NCBI GenBank assembly: GCA_023396615.1
Contig: JAEWVM010000070.1
Span: forward strand, 1-28,874
Direction: 5' to 3'
DNA from: Spirochaetota bacterium
GTDB taxonomy: Bacteria; Spirochaetota; UBA4802; JAFGJZ01
DNA: 28,874 bases
How positions within the stretch are numbered: the first letter of the stretch is position 1; each line of letters opens with the position of its first letter. Position numbers and translations under genes: made by a program. Below, one piece after another: positions 13,767 through 21,613 of the stretch. The notes beneath the pieces are model-generated. The model did not search any database. It saw nothing but the letters and a program-made list of their open reading frames with translations, and had not been told where the DNA came from.

Positions 13767-14183
13767 ATGCTTAACGACCTTAGCCGGATAAAACGTTTTT
13801 GGAAACCGGAGAACCTTAATCTTTCGGATTCTGCGTCTGGAAGTGAAGTATCGGATTATGAATATTTTATGACTGATACATCAAGACAGATTAAAAGACG
13901 TCTCATCGGCTGGGTCGGCGCGTCGGCAGTAGCTGACGCGGAAAGCGCAGATCCGCAAAATCCCGACAGAGCTGAAGCTCTGCGGGACGCGGAGTTTTAT
14001 CTTCTGAACATCGAATGCATTAACAAACTTGCGTCAGATGCATCAAGCGGCAACGTAACGGATTTTGAAACTCCTTCAGGAATGAGTGTTGCGTTTGATC
14101 CGATGAGCGAAGAAAGCAGATCGATCGCTATTGATACTTATCTGTCAAAAGCGGAGAGATCAGTCGAGGATTACAGAATATGA
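13767..14183 (+). CDS. Head-tail connector protein (Mu gp36/DUF1320-like)
   Basis: A 138-residue mostly helical protein (DSASGSEVSDYEYFM, DRAEALRDAEFYLLNIECIN, SEESRSIAIDTYLSKAERS). The layout matches DUF1320/gp6-type adaptors that sit under the portal and join head to tail. It is the first of three small genes that follow the capsid gene, which is the connector region in Mu-like phages. The ATG of the next gene overlaps its stop. Confidence 0.62.
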   Translation: MLNDLSRIKRFWKPENLNLSDSASGSEVSDYEYFMTDTSRQIKRRLIGWVGASAVADAESADPQNPDRAEALRDAEFYLLNIECINKLASDASSGNVTDFETPSGMSVAFDPMSEESRSIAIDTYLSKAERSVEDYRI

Positions 14184-14560
14184 ATATGGCAGTTGTCGCT
14201 CAAAAAGCAAACGCGTATTGGGATAAAACCGTACTGCGCAAAGTCATATATATGCCTGCGGTAAAATCTGCGGGATCTTCGAATGCGAATCCACGTTTGG
14301 AATATCCTGAAGACAAGCGTTTTGAAGTTAAGGCTGATATCAAGGATGACTCGGATGAAAATGAAAACCGCGAACGCGGCACGAGTCTCAAAACTGTTTT
14401 TTCATGCGCAATCAGAAAATCTGATTTTGCGGAAGTAGCACCGAAACCTGCAGATAGAATTTTATACGGAAGCCAGGTATTCAAGATTTTAAAAATCAGT
14501 TTGGATGAAGCTCTGCGGGGTTTTGAACTTTATTTTTTTGAGGCCGAAAATGCCGATTGA
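14180..14560 (+). CDS. Head-tail connector / stopper-like protein
   Basis: A 126-residue protein, mostly strands after an N-terminal helix (KANAYWDKTVLRKVIYMPAV, SLKTVFSCAIRKSDFAEVAP, DRILYGSQVFKILKISLDEA). It ends in a beta hairpin typical of stopper/closure proteins of the SPP1 gp16/lambda FII group. It overlaps both neighbours (ATGA before, 11 bases after). Starts at ATG 14180 or 14186; the first overlaps the previous stop. The name rests on position and strand content. Confidence 0.55.
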   Translation: MNMAVVAQKANAYWDKTVLRKVIYMPAVKSAGSSNANPRLEYPEDKRFEVKADIKDDSDENENRERGTSLKTVFSCAIRKSDFAEVAPKPADRILYGSQVFKILKISLDEALRGFELYFFEAENAD

Positions 14561-15041
14561 GATGAACGGATTTGACGGATTTATAGAAGCACTGAATAAC
14601 ATCGGGAAGAATCTTGAAAAGAATCTCGATAAGGCCTGCGAGCGTACTGCGGAAATTGTCCGCACATATACCGTCAAAGGAATACGTGATCAGAGTTTTA
14701 ATTTCGCTCCGTTGTCTCCTAAATACGCAGAGCGCAAAAAGGCTCTCGGCGGAGGCAATAAAATTCTTATTTCAGGTAAGCGTGCAGCGAAAGGATCAAC
14801 TCCATCCCAGCATTATGTTAATTCGTTCGCTGTGGAAAAACTTCAGCCGTGTGAATATCTTGTCGGATCAAATTTCCCGCAGGCGGCAGCTCTTGAAAAT
14901 GGATGGGAAGTTGAGACAAAAACCGGATCAGTTTCAATCCCTGCAAGACCTCATCTTGAACCGGCGTTGAAAAAAACAATGGATGTAAATTTCGGTGAAG
15001 AAATCATGCAAGCAATGGAGGACTCAATCCGTGATCGCTGA
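14550..15041 (+). CDS. Tail completion protein (gpS/HK97 gp10-like virion morphogenesis)
   Basis: A 163-residue protein. The helix NLEKNLDKACERTAEIVR, the loop YTVKGIRDQSFNFAPLSPKYAER, ILISGKRA.GSTPSQHYVNSF, and the end SIPARPHLEPALKKTMDVNF are the conserved course of the phage virion morphogenesis/tail completion family (Mu gpG, P2 gpS, HK97 gp10). I chose ATG 14550 (GAGG at 14539) over a codon at 14505 that would add a non-homologous leader overlapping the previous gene. The protein caps the tail tube and joins it to the head. Confidence 0.72.
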   Translation: MPIEMNGFDGFIEALNNIGKNLEKNLDKACERTAEIVRTYTVKGIRDQSFNFAPLSPKYAERKKALGGGNKILISGKRAAKGSTPSQHYVNSFAVEKLQPCEYLVGSNFPQAAALENGWEVETKTGSVSIPARPHLEPALKKTMDVNFGEEIMQAMEDSIRDR

Positions 15042-15579
15042 TATAGTTGCCTTTCTTAAAAGCACGATAGAAAGTCTGGAGTTTTCTGACGGTTTTATTT
15101 TTTCCGGCAAAGTATATGAAGTCTATCCGGCTTTCGCGAAACTTCGATCACTTGTTCCTTGCGCGGTTATCCGTCATCCGTCTGATGCAAACGCGTCAAC
15201 AGATGAATCGTCCGGATATCGTCAAAACGGAGCAGATGCTAATATCGTACTAAAATCAGTTTCAAACAAGAAGCTCGCTTATAAAGTCGATTTTTGGATT
15301 AACGCAGATATGATCGAAAAAGATTATATGGGATCAACTGATTCAATTATCAGAAAAGTCGAAGACGCTTTTTTCGCAGTTGATGTAATCCGCGAATCAC
15401 GCACCGGAAATCCTATTGATGTAGAGTGTCTCGGATGCGGGATTGTGGATGATCCGGAAGGAGTCGCCGAAATTTATAAAATTATCCTTCGAATTAATTT
15501 TGAAGGAAAAATATACCGATCCACCACCGTGCAGAAATTCAAAAGTGATGTTCCTATCGAAATCACTGAGGAGGTATAA
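15031..15579 (+). CDS. Tail terminator-like / connector protein
   Basis: A 182-residue protein of strands and short helices (MIADIVAFLKSTIESLEFSD at its start, then VYEVYPAFAKLRSLVPCAVI and IYKIILRINFEGKI). I prefer the GTG at 15031, preceded by GGAGG at 9 bases, to the GTG at 14995 that reads through the previous gene. The slot between tail completion protein and sheath is that of tail terminator proteins (Mu gp37/lambda U type). No diagnostic motif was seen, so the name is from position. Confidence 0.5.
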   Translation: MIADIVAFLKSTIESLEFSDGFIFSGKVYEVYPAFAKLRSLVPCAVIRHPSDANASTDESSGYRQNGADANIVLKSVSNKKLAYKVDFWINADMIEKDYMGSTDSIIRKVEDAFFAVDVIRESRTGNPIDVECLGCGIVDDPEGVAEIYKIILRINFEGKIYRSTTVQKFKSDVPIEITEEV

Positions 15580-15819
15580 GTGGACAACAAACAGGAAGAT
15601 TCATCCAAAAACAAACGCACCGAGTATGTTGCGGAGACGTCTGTCAAACAGGACAAAAAAACATGGGATGAATGGTCGAGAGAATTGAACATTCGTTCAT
15701 CGATCGTCCGGGGAGCATGCGTTTCGGTTAAAGCTGATCCGGAAGTCCCGGTAACAAAAAGCGAATTCATGAAGGCTGTTAGCGGCTTCGGATCAAAAAG
15801 ACATGGAGGCTCTAAATGA
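15580..15819 (+). CDS. Small hypothetical protein before the sheath gene
   Basis: A 79-residue, charged protein (SSKNKRTEYVAETSVKQDKK then TWDEWSRELNIRSSIVRG). It starts at a GTG with a strong GAGGAGG site and abuts the previous TAA. Mu-like phages place a small gene (gp38/DUF2635) at this position before the sheath; similarity in size and position is the only support. Confidence 0.45.
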   Translation: MDNKQEDSSKNKRTEYVAETSVKQDKKTWDEWSRELNIRSSIVRGACVSVKADPEVPVTKSEFMKAVSGFGSKRHGGSK

Positions 15820-17249
15820 GAGGAAATGTAGACACGACAATTAAAGACGGCGGTCTCGGCAATTCTGCTTCAGGTGAAGACGGAATTCAGCTTTTCGTCG
15901 GCACTGCCGAAGGCGGTGACGCTAAAACCGCCTATGAGGTAAAATCAATCACCGAAGCGAGAAGCATTCTGAAAAGCGGAGAACTGCTTGAGTTCTGCGA
16001 ACATTTTTACGGTGAATTCGATGCAGACAAAGGACAGGTCGCGCCGCCGATATTTCTAATCAAACCGGAAACAGATATCGCGGGATCGATTAAAGCTCCG
16101 GTGAAAACCGGCACAGGTTCGGCAACTGCCGCCGCGAACGGAACACCTACTGCAGCTAAAATATTTCTGCTCGAAATTATTCTCGCAGGAGCGTGCGGCA
16201 CTGCGACATACCGCAAATCGTCCGACGGCGGTAAAACTTGGAGCGATGAGTATATCACTCCGGCCAGCGGATCATCTATTGCTCTCGGATACGGAGTAAA
16301 CATCGTGTTCACAGACGCGGCAACTCCTGCGGATTCGTTTGCTTCCGGAGATGTCTGGACTGTAGAATCTCTTGCTCCCGGCGCGTCGACTTCAAAGATA
16401 CTTGAAGCGATAGAAACACAGGTGCAGAATTTTGACATTAAGATGATCACTGTTCTCGGCGCGACAGATAAAGCGTTCTGGGCTGCATGTCAGCAGATTC
16501 GCACAGACTGGGAAAAACTCTTTAATCACTATGTAATGTTTCTCCTCTCCGCGCGCGACAGGCTTTCTGCAGAGACAGTAGAAACATATTCGATGGATCT
16601 GATCAATACCTCCCGCTCGTTTTACGGCAGAGGAATTGTCGTTACCTGCGCATACGGCAAGTCAATCAAATACGGTGATTACAGATCGATGCTTCCGGCT
16701 CTGGCTGCGAAGCATTCCGCTGCGCGCGTACATGAGTCAGTCGGTTTTGTTGACAAGTTCGCAATTCTCACTTTCAGCGAAATAAAAGATTACGCGGATC
16801 TCGCGTATAAGGATTCAACAACTGACGCATGGCTTGATCTGCTTGATAATAACCGATTGACTGTAGCGACAAAATATGACGATTATCCCGGAATCTTTTT
16901 CGCTCACGCGAATCTGATGACGGAAGAATCGTCTGATTACATCCGTTCGCAGGATTTGCGCACTGTCGATAAAGTCCGCAGAATTGTCCGTCAGTCGATG
17001 ATGAGATTTATAGAATCTCCCTCTCACGAAGAAGCCGGAATCGGAGGATTGAAAGCTCTCAAAGCCGACGCGGATGACGCCGTCGCGAAAGCGATGGAAA
17101 TGAAAGGCGACCGTGAAATCTCCGGGCACGATCTGAATGTCGATCCGACTCAGGACGTAACAAAGGGAGTAAAGGCTAAAGTCAAAATTTTTAAAATCGA
17201 TACGATGGAAAGCATTGAAGCTGAAGTCGGCTATTCGAAGGGGGCTTAA
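15816..17249 (+). CDS. Contractile tail sheath protein (Mu gpL/DUF2586-like)
   Basis: A 477-residue sheath protein. It has the N-terminal strand IQLFVGTAEGG, an inserted domain with the telltale ACGTATYRKSSDGGKTWSDE and GVNIVFTDAATP.DSFASGDVW (about residues 125-185) seen in Mu-type sheaths, then the conserved core ending near RTVDKVRRIVRQSMMRFIES. The ATG overlaps the preceding stop. Together with the tube gene that follows it proves a contractile tail. No defect is visible. Confidence 0.85.
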   Translation: MRGNVDTTIKDGGLGNSASGEDGIQLFVGTAEGGDAKTAYEVKSITEARSILKSGELLEFCEHFYGEFDADKGQVAPPIFLIKPETDIAGSIKAPVKTGTGSATAAANGTPTAAKIFLLEIILAGACGTATYRKSSDGGKTWSDEYITPASGSSIALGYGVNIVFTDAATPADSFASGDVWTVESLAPGASTSKILEAIETQVQNFDIKMITVLGATDKAFWAACQQIRTDWEKLFNHYVMFLLSARDRLSAETVETYSMDLINTSRSFYGRGIVVTCAYGKSIKYGDYRSMLPALAAKHSAARVHESVGFVDKFAILTFSEIKDYADLAYKDSTTDAWLDLLDNNRLTVATKYDDYPGIFFAHANLMTEESSDYIRSQDLRTVDKVRRIVRQSMMRFIESPSHEEAGIGGLKALKADADDAVAKAMEMKGDREISGHDLNVDPTQDVTKGVKAKVKIFKIDTMESIEAEVGYSKGA

Positions 17250-17687
17250 ATGGACAAAAATACTACAGGCGCTCCTCAGGAGTATGGCTGGAGAAATTGT
17301 GAGTGTCTTTTGAATGGCCGCAAACTGATAAACGCGACTGAGTTCGGATTTAAAAGATCAGTGGAAATCGAAAAGTTTTTCGGAACTGACGGCGAAGTCA
17401 GCGGTTACGGTCTCGGCAACATTTCGGCAGACGGCAAGCTTGTCGTCTCAGGTCAGGAATACGCGTCTATTCTGGATTTTGCAATTGCTGAAGGATGGGA
17501 TATTCTCAAAATGCCGGCAATGAACCTTATTTACGAAATGAAATCTCCGGATCTTCCGACGATTACATTTGTCATTCCTATCAAGTTCAAGGAAGAGAGT
17601 TTTACCGGCAAAAGCGGAGACAAAAGATATACGTTTGATCTTCCGTTTGAGGTTGTGGGTCCTCTTTTAAAATATAAAGCGCTATAA
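17250..17687 (+). CDS. Tail tube protein (Mu gpM-like)
   Basis: A 145-residue beta-rich protein directly after the sheath (ATG follows the TAA without a gap). Pattern: AT.FGFKRSVEIEKFFGTDGEVSG then EYASILDFAIAEGWDILK and FVIPIKFKEESFTGKSGDK, as in tube proteins that polymerise inside the sheath. Length matches the Mu gpM/P2 FII class. It is the last gene before the 77-bp gap that carries the 34-bp repeat. Confidence 0.78.
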   Translation: MDKNTTGAPQEYGWRNCECLLNGRKLINATEFGFKRSVEIEKFFGTDGEVSGYGLGNISADGKLVVSGQEYASILDFAIAEGWDILKMPAMNLIYEMKSPDLPTITFVIPIKFKEESFTGKSGDKRYTFDLPFEVVGPLLKYKAL

Positions 17688-17711
17688 CCCTATATTCTCT
17701 CCTTAGTTTTG

Positions 17712-17745
17712 CCGCCCCGGCGGCACCACACACACCACCACGTGC
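17712..17745 (+). repeat. 34-bp GC-rich inverted repeat, copy 2
   Basis: It matches the reverse complement of 4358-4391 at 33 of 34 positions and contains the hairpin GCCGCCCCGGCGGC (17711-17724). It fills the gap between tube and chaperone genes, ending just before AAGGAG of the next ribosome site. GTGCTAAAA, its right flank, also occurs directly at 4334-4342. Confidence 0.85.
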
Positions 17746-17764
17746 TAAAACAAGGAGAAACAAA

Positions 17765-18181
17765 ATGAAACAGAATCAGAATGCAGAGTCAGACGTAAAA
17801 GAAATAAGGCTTGAGGATATTTACCAGCCGCTGACTGAAGAGGACATCGAAAACATGTCGGAGCAGATCGACAAATGGAAAGAGAAATATAAAGATAAGA
17901 TTCTTTTAATCGAAGTGCCAGCGACATCAGTATACCCTGCCTTTAACGGCATTTTCCGCATTCCGACAAAAGCGGAAGTTTCGGAGCTTAACAAAAAAAC
18001 CCGCGAGAACAATACAGGATTTGAATCAGATGCAGATCTCGCGCGTCTATGCGTGCTCTATCCGGAGCCGATAACTTTCAACATGCTTATCGGTAAAAAC
18101 TGGGGTGTAGCTTCACCTATCGCCCAGAAATTGATTGTTGAATGCCAGGTAAACGCACAGGCAAAAATAAAAAAGCTATAG
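17765..18181 (+). CDS. Tail assembly chaperone, zero-frame part (gpE/gpG-like)
   Basis: A 138-residue protein just before the tape measure gene, the standard place of the tail assembly chaperone. It has an acidic start (LEDIYQPLTEEDIENMSEQI), a strand NGIFRIPTKAEVSEL, and DLARLCVLYPEPITFNMLIG. It starts at ATG after AAGGAG. Near its end is the in-frame A AAA AAG heptamer, then CTA and TAG. A -1 slip extends it through the 64-codon reading frame that follows, giving a 201-residue long form, as in P2 E/E' and lambda G/GT. Confidence 0.75.
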   Translation: MKQNQNAESDVKEIRLEDIYQPLTEEDIENMSEQIDKWKEKYKDKILLIEVPATSVYPAFNGIFRIPTKAEVSELNKKTRENNTGFESDADLARLCVLYPEPITFNMLIGKNWGVASPIAQKLIVECQVNAQAKIKKL

Positions 18182-18369
18182 TCGAGCGGGAGCAGGAAAT
18201 TGAAGCCGGGGATGTATGGGAGCCGCTTATTCGCTATTACTTCCCGGCACTTGATCCTTGCTCGATGTCGGAGGAGAAACTGATGCGCGCAATAATGGAC
18301 GTGAAATATATCGAAGACAGGCAGACTACGCTTATGGCAAACGCCATAGCCAAAGCGTTCGGAGTGTAA
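18142..18369 (+). CDS. Tail assembly chaperone, frameshift extension
   Basis: A reading frame in -1 relative to the chaperone, overlapping it by 40 bases and ending 4 bases before the tape measure ATG. It encodes EREQEIEAGDVWEPLIRYYF and MRAIMDVKYIEDRQTTLM, an acidic helical domain as in T domains. Its own ATG at 18142 has no Shine-Dalgarno, so expression by frameshifting is the most likely route. Confidence 0.7.
   Translation: MPGKRTGKNKKAIVEREQEIEAGDVWEPLIRYYFPALDPCSMSEEKLMRAIMDVKYIEDRQTTLMANAIAKAFGV
18169..18175 (+). promoter_or_regulatory. Programmed -1 frameshift heptamer A AAA AAG (tail chaperone)
   Basis: The zero-frame reading is ATA AAA AAG CTA TAG. Slipping one base back reads AAA AAA GCT ATA GTC and continues in the 18142-18369 frame. 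The heptamer, single following codon and TAG are exactly as at the portal-MuF junction. Confidence 0.8.
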
Positions 18370-18373
18370 TGAC

Positions 18374-20698
18374 ATGACACCTTTTACTCTCGCGGCGGTA
18401 GTAACAAGCCGGGACAACGCGTCTCCCGCCGTATCAAAAATAACAAGTCACTTTGAATCGCTCAAAGGAGCGATTAAGTCCATTGATCCTCAGCTTGAAA
18501 AATTTTCTGCCGGAATGGGTGAAATCACTGCGGGAGCTAAAGCTATGGGTGTCGGAGCCGCGGGGCTCATGCTGACAAAAAGTTTCGTTAATGCCCGTCT
18601 TGAAGTGACTCAGCTCGAAAGTGATATCCGCTCTCTTGGGGTGTCTGCTGAAGGTGTTGAGAAAATATCTTTAATGGCTGATAAGGTCGGAGTCGCTTTC
18701 GGGACAAGCCGGGAAGAATTTTTGCAGGCAGGTTACGATATAAAATCGGGAATCTCTTCTCTTTCTGATGCAGGAGTCGCGGAATATACGCGGCTTGTCG
18801 CTGTAACGGCTGCCGCGACAAAAGGAAGCACGGCTCAGATGGCGAGTTATTTCGGATCGGTAACAAATATCTTTAGAGCAACATACAAAGAAATGAGTGA
18901 TGCTGATCTCGGTAAAATGATCGCGAACCAGACGGCAGCGGCAGTTCAGGCTTACAAAGTTGATGGTGCCAAAATGCAGGCAGCAATGGAGAGTGTGTCC
19001 TCTGCTGCTGCAGCTACAGGAATGAAATTAGAAGAACAAATGGCAATCCTTGGAAATTTATCTAACAAGATGGGCGGAGGAGAAGCCGGAACTGCTCTCC
19101 GGTCTTTTGTTCAAAATGCCGGTGAAGCAGGAACAAAATTAGGTCTTTCTTTTACGAGTGCCGATGGACATCTGAAAAGCACTGCAGACATTATTGATCT
19201 AATTAAAGGCAAATATGGAGATTTGCAATCCACTGTTGCTCAACAGCAAATCAAGGATGCTTTCGGCACGGATGAAGCTGTTAAACTTGTACAGAATTTA
19301 TCTGCAGATACGAACAAATTACGCGGCGAAGTTTCAATGCTTGCTGAGGCTGGTCAGGCTGTTGGAGATACTGGGCCAGCTTTTGCGATGGCTGCAACTA
19401 GAACAGATAATGCGGCGGCGGATCTCAATAAACTGGATCAGGGCTGGAGTGCGCTAAAAGGCGCAATGGGTAAAGGCCTCGAGAATGCTTTTTCGCCAAT
19501 AGCGAAGAGCGCTGCAGAATTAGCCGGTGCAGTTGCCGAATTTTTGAATGAACATCAGGGCATCGCAAAAGCTTTAGCTTTTACGATCGCGCTCGGCGGC
19601 GCAGTTGTTTTCCTTTACGGCGCATACCGTACAATCAGAGGAATGGCTATGCTGTACTCTCTCGCGCAAACAGTTGTGGCAGGTGCGTCAGGCGGCGCGA
19701 CAGCCGCAACGTTCAGTTTGACGGGAGCCCTTAGTTCGCTGAATGCCGCTATTGTCGCAAATCCTATCGGTTTGATTGTCGTTGCGGTTTTGGCTTTTGT
19801 AGTGGTGCTTGTTTATCTCGTTACACATTGGGACGAATTAAAACAGAGATTTGCGGATGCTCCGACTTGGATCAAAGTCGCGGCTGTATGGTTTCTCTTT
19901 GCTCTGGGTCCTATCGCGTGGCTGGTATCCGGAATTATGCTTCTTCGTGACAATTGGGATTCTCTCAAGGCAGTTGGAGAAAGATTCGCGAATGCGTTCA
20001 GGGATACATGGAAATCTCTTCCTGCTCCGGTACGTGTTGTCTTGGGAATTCTAATGGTGCTTTTTGGAGGCATACCAGGAATTATCGCCGTTATCGTGGG
20101 AGAATGGGATAAGCTTGCTGATAAGGTCGGAGCTGTTACAAAATTTCTGGGGGACCGTTTTTCTGAAGTAAAAACTTTTCTCGGTTTTGATGACGCGGTT
20201 ACAGCAACTTCAGAAAAAAAAGCTTACGACAGCGGAAAGAAATTCGGAGAAACTTACGCTGCCGGAATTCGCGGATCGAACGCAAAGGTCACTGCAGCAG
20301 TGGAGCATGTGACTGGAAGTATTCCGCCATATTTAAATCAATCCGACGCGAAAAAAGGCGCATTATCAAAAACAAGCGGTTACGGGAAAAGCTTTGTTCA
20401 GACTTGGGCCAAAGGTGTTATCGATGAATCAAGCCGCACTCCAGTTCCGGAACAGTTTGCCAAAGTGCAGGCAAAGACGGTTGCGGATTCTCCGATGATG
20501 CAAAAGTTCAGCGCGCCTGGCTCGTCTTCACCTTCCGACAGCAGAATCGGATTCAATGCTAAAACACTCGCAAATATAGTAATCAATCTCAGCGGAAATG
20601 ATCTGAGTATTGAACGTTTGTCCGCACTTCTTGCTGAAGCAATAAAAAGCGATTTAGAGAAAGAGGGATATTCTCTCGCTGGAGGGATGAATGTTTAA
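18374..20698 (+). CDS. Tail tape measure protein
   Basis: A 774-residue ruler of tail length. It has an N-terminal TMP-type core (LGVSAEGVEKISLMADKVGV, then SREEFLQAGYDIKSGISSLS), a long Ala-rich helical region, four hydrophobic segments between about residues 397 and 575 (LIVVAVLAFVVVLVYLV among them), and a Ser/Thr/Pro-rich, less ordered end. The start, with GGAG at 18361, follows the chaperone frames at once. By the usual 0.15 nm per residue a tail of about 115 nm is predicted. The next gene overlaps by 8 bases. Confidence 0.85.
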   Translation: MTPFTLAAVVTSRDNASPAVSKITSHFESLKGAIKSIDPQLEKFSAGMGEITAGAKAMGVGAAGLMLTKSFVNARLEVTQLESDIRSLGVSAEGVEKISLMADKVGVAFGTSREEFLQAGYDIKSGISSLSDAGVAEYTRLVAVTAAATKGSTAQMASYFGSVTNIFRATYKEMSDADLGKMIANQTAAAVQAYKVDGAKMQAAMESVSSAAAATGMKLEEQMAILGNLSNKMGGGEAGTALRSFVQNAGEAGTKLGLSFTSADGHLKSTADIIDLIKGKYGDLQSTVAQQQIKDAFGTDEAVKLVQNLSADTNKLRGEVSMLAEAGQAVGDTGPAFAMAATRTDNAAADLNKLDQGWSALKGAMGKGLENAFSPIAKSAAELAGAVAEFLNEHQGIAKALAFTIALGGAVVFLYGAYRTIRGMAMLYSLAQTVVAGASGGATAATFSLTGALSSLNAAIVANPIGLIVVAVLAFVVVLVYLVTHWDELKQRFADAPTWIKVAAVWFLFALGPIAWLVSGIMLLRDNWDSLKAVGERFANAFRDTWKSLPAPVRVVLGILMVLFGGIPGIIAVIVGEWDKLADKVGAVTKFLGDRFSEVKTFLGFDDAVTATSEKKAYDSGKKFGETYAAGIRGSNAKVTAAVEHVTGSIPPYLNQSDAKKGALSKTSGYGKSFVQTWAKGVIDESSRTPVPEQFAKVQAKTVADSPMMQKFSAPGSSSPSDSRIGFNAKTLANIVINLSGNDLSIERLSALLAEAIKSDLEKEGYSLAGGMNV

Positions 20699-21230
20699 CG
20701 CGCTCGGTGCAGTCTCCGATCTTCTCGATTTTGCCGGAGCGAAAGTTCCGGCTGTCGGCATTGGACCAATCGGCCGCCGTGATCTGTATCCTGTTAAAAT
20801 CAATTCTATTGATCTTCCGACAGATTGCATTGTCCAGGTATCGATGGGTAAGAACATTATTCAACAGGATGTTCCCGGCGGTGACGGAACGATCAAAACT
20901 ATGGTCGGATATAGAGACATGGAAGTCTCTATTACAGGCCGCATAATTACCAAAAGCAATTCTCTGATGCTGAAAGAACTGAAGACTCTTGTTGCTCTTT
21001 TTAATATCGAAGATGCTTTGCCTATTCAATGCCCTTACACGGATGTGTTCGGTATCAAAAAAATAGTTCTCTCTGATTTTGAACCGATGATTCGCGAGAA
21101 TTATAGATCAATTCTGTGGTTTTCTTTCCGGGGTGTCAGCGACGAAATGACCGACCGAATCAAAGAAATAAAATTGAATAATCTGCAGGCTCTTCGCGCA
21201 AAAATACGTAATCAAACGGGGCTCGTATGA
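20691..21230 (+). CDS. DUF6046-like tail/baseplate protein
   Basis: A 179-residue protein. The middle (VSMGKNIIQQDVPGGDGTIK then GYRDMEVSITGRII) is the pattern of phage proteins called DUF6046, beta-rich units of the tube-baseplate junction. It starts inside the end of the tape measure gene and overlaps the LysM gene by 4 bases. This slot is held by the DNA circularisation/tail hub-linked gpN/gp43-type genes in Mu-like phages. The family name is from memory of the pattern. Confidence 0.55.
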   Translation: MFNALGAVSDLLDFAGAKVPAVGIGPIGRRDLYPVKINSIDLPTDCIVQVSMGKNIIQQDVPGGDGTIKTMVGYRDMEVSITGRIITKSNSLMLKELKTLVALFNIEDALPIQCPYTDVFGIKKIVLSDFEPMIRENYRSILWFSFRGVSDEMTDRIKEIKLNNLQALRAKIRNQTGLV

Positions 21231-21613
21231 AAATCAGCAGTTATACAACACGGCAGGATGATACATTACTTAAAATCGCAAACATGTTCTATTTCCGTTT
21301 CGATTTGTGGCCGTTGATATATTACTACAACTCGGAATCAATCGGCGATAAGCCGAATTCGTTAGATTCAGGCGTTCAGCTTCTCATCCCTATTCCCCCT
21401 GTAACAGATGAACGTTACGTTGTCGATACGGATGATTCAAGTTATTCACTTGCTGAAAAGTTTTACGGTGCGCGCGAACTGTATTATATAATCGACAAGT
21501 CAAACAACTTCGAACCGTTAACGGCTGGCGATGAAATAATAATACCGGCGCTTTGCTCGCAACTGGAGCTTGACGCTGCATCAGATATCCGGAGACAATT
21601 AAATGTTCTTTAA
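21227..21613 (+). CDS. LysM-domain baseplate/tail protein (tail X-like)
   Basis: A 128-residue protein with two LysM-like units: residues about 7-55 (QDDTLLKIANMFYFRFDLWP) and about 63-110 (SLAEKFYGARELYYIIDKSN with TAGDEIIIP). Such short LysM proteins (P2 gpX, Mu gp43-like) sit between the tape measure and gpD genes and are thought to fix the hub to peptidoglycan or to the spike. ATGA overlap before and an 11-base overlap after show tight coupling. Confidence 0.78.
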   Translation: MKISSYTTRQDDTLLKIANMFYFRFDLWPLIYYYNSESIGDKPNSLDSGVQLLIPIPPVTDERYVVDTDDSSYSLAEKFYGARELYYIIDKSNNFEPLTAGDEIIIPALCSQLELDAASDIRRQLNVL

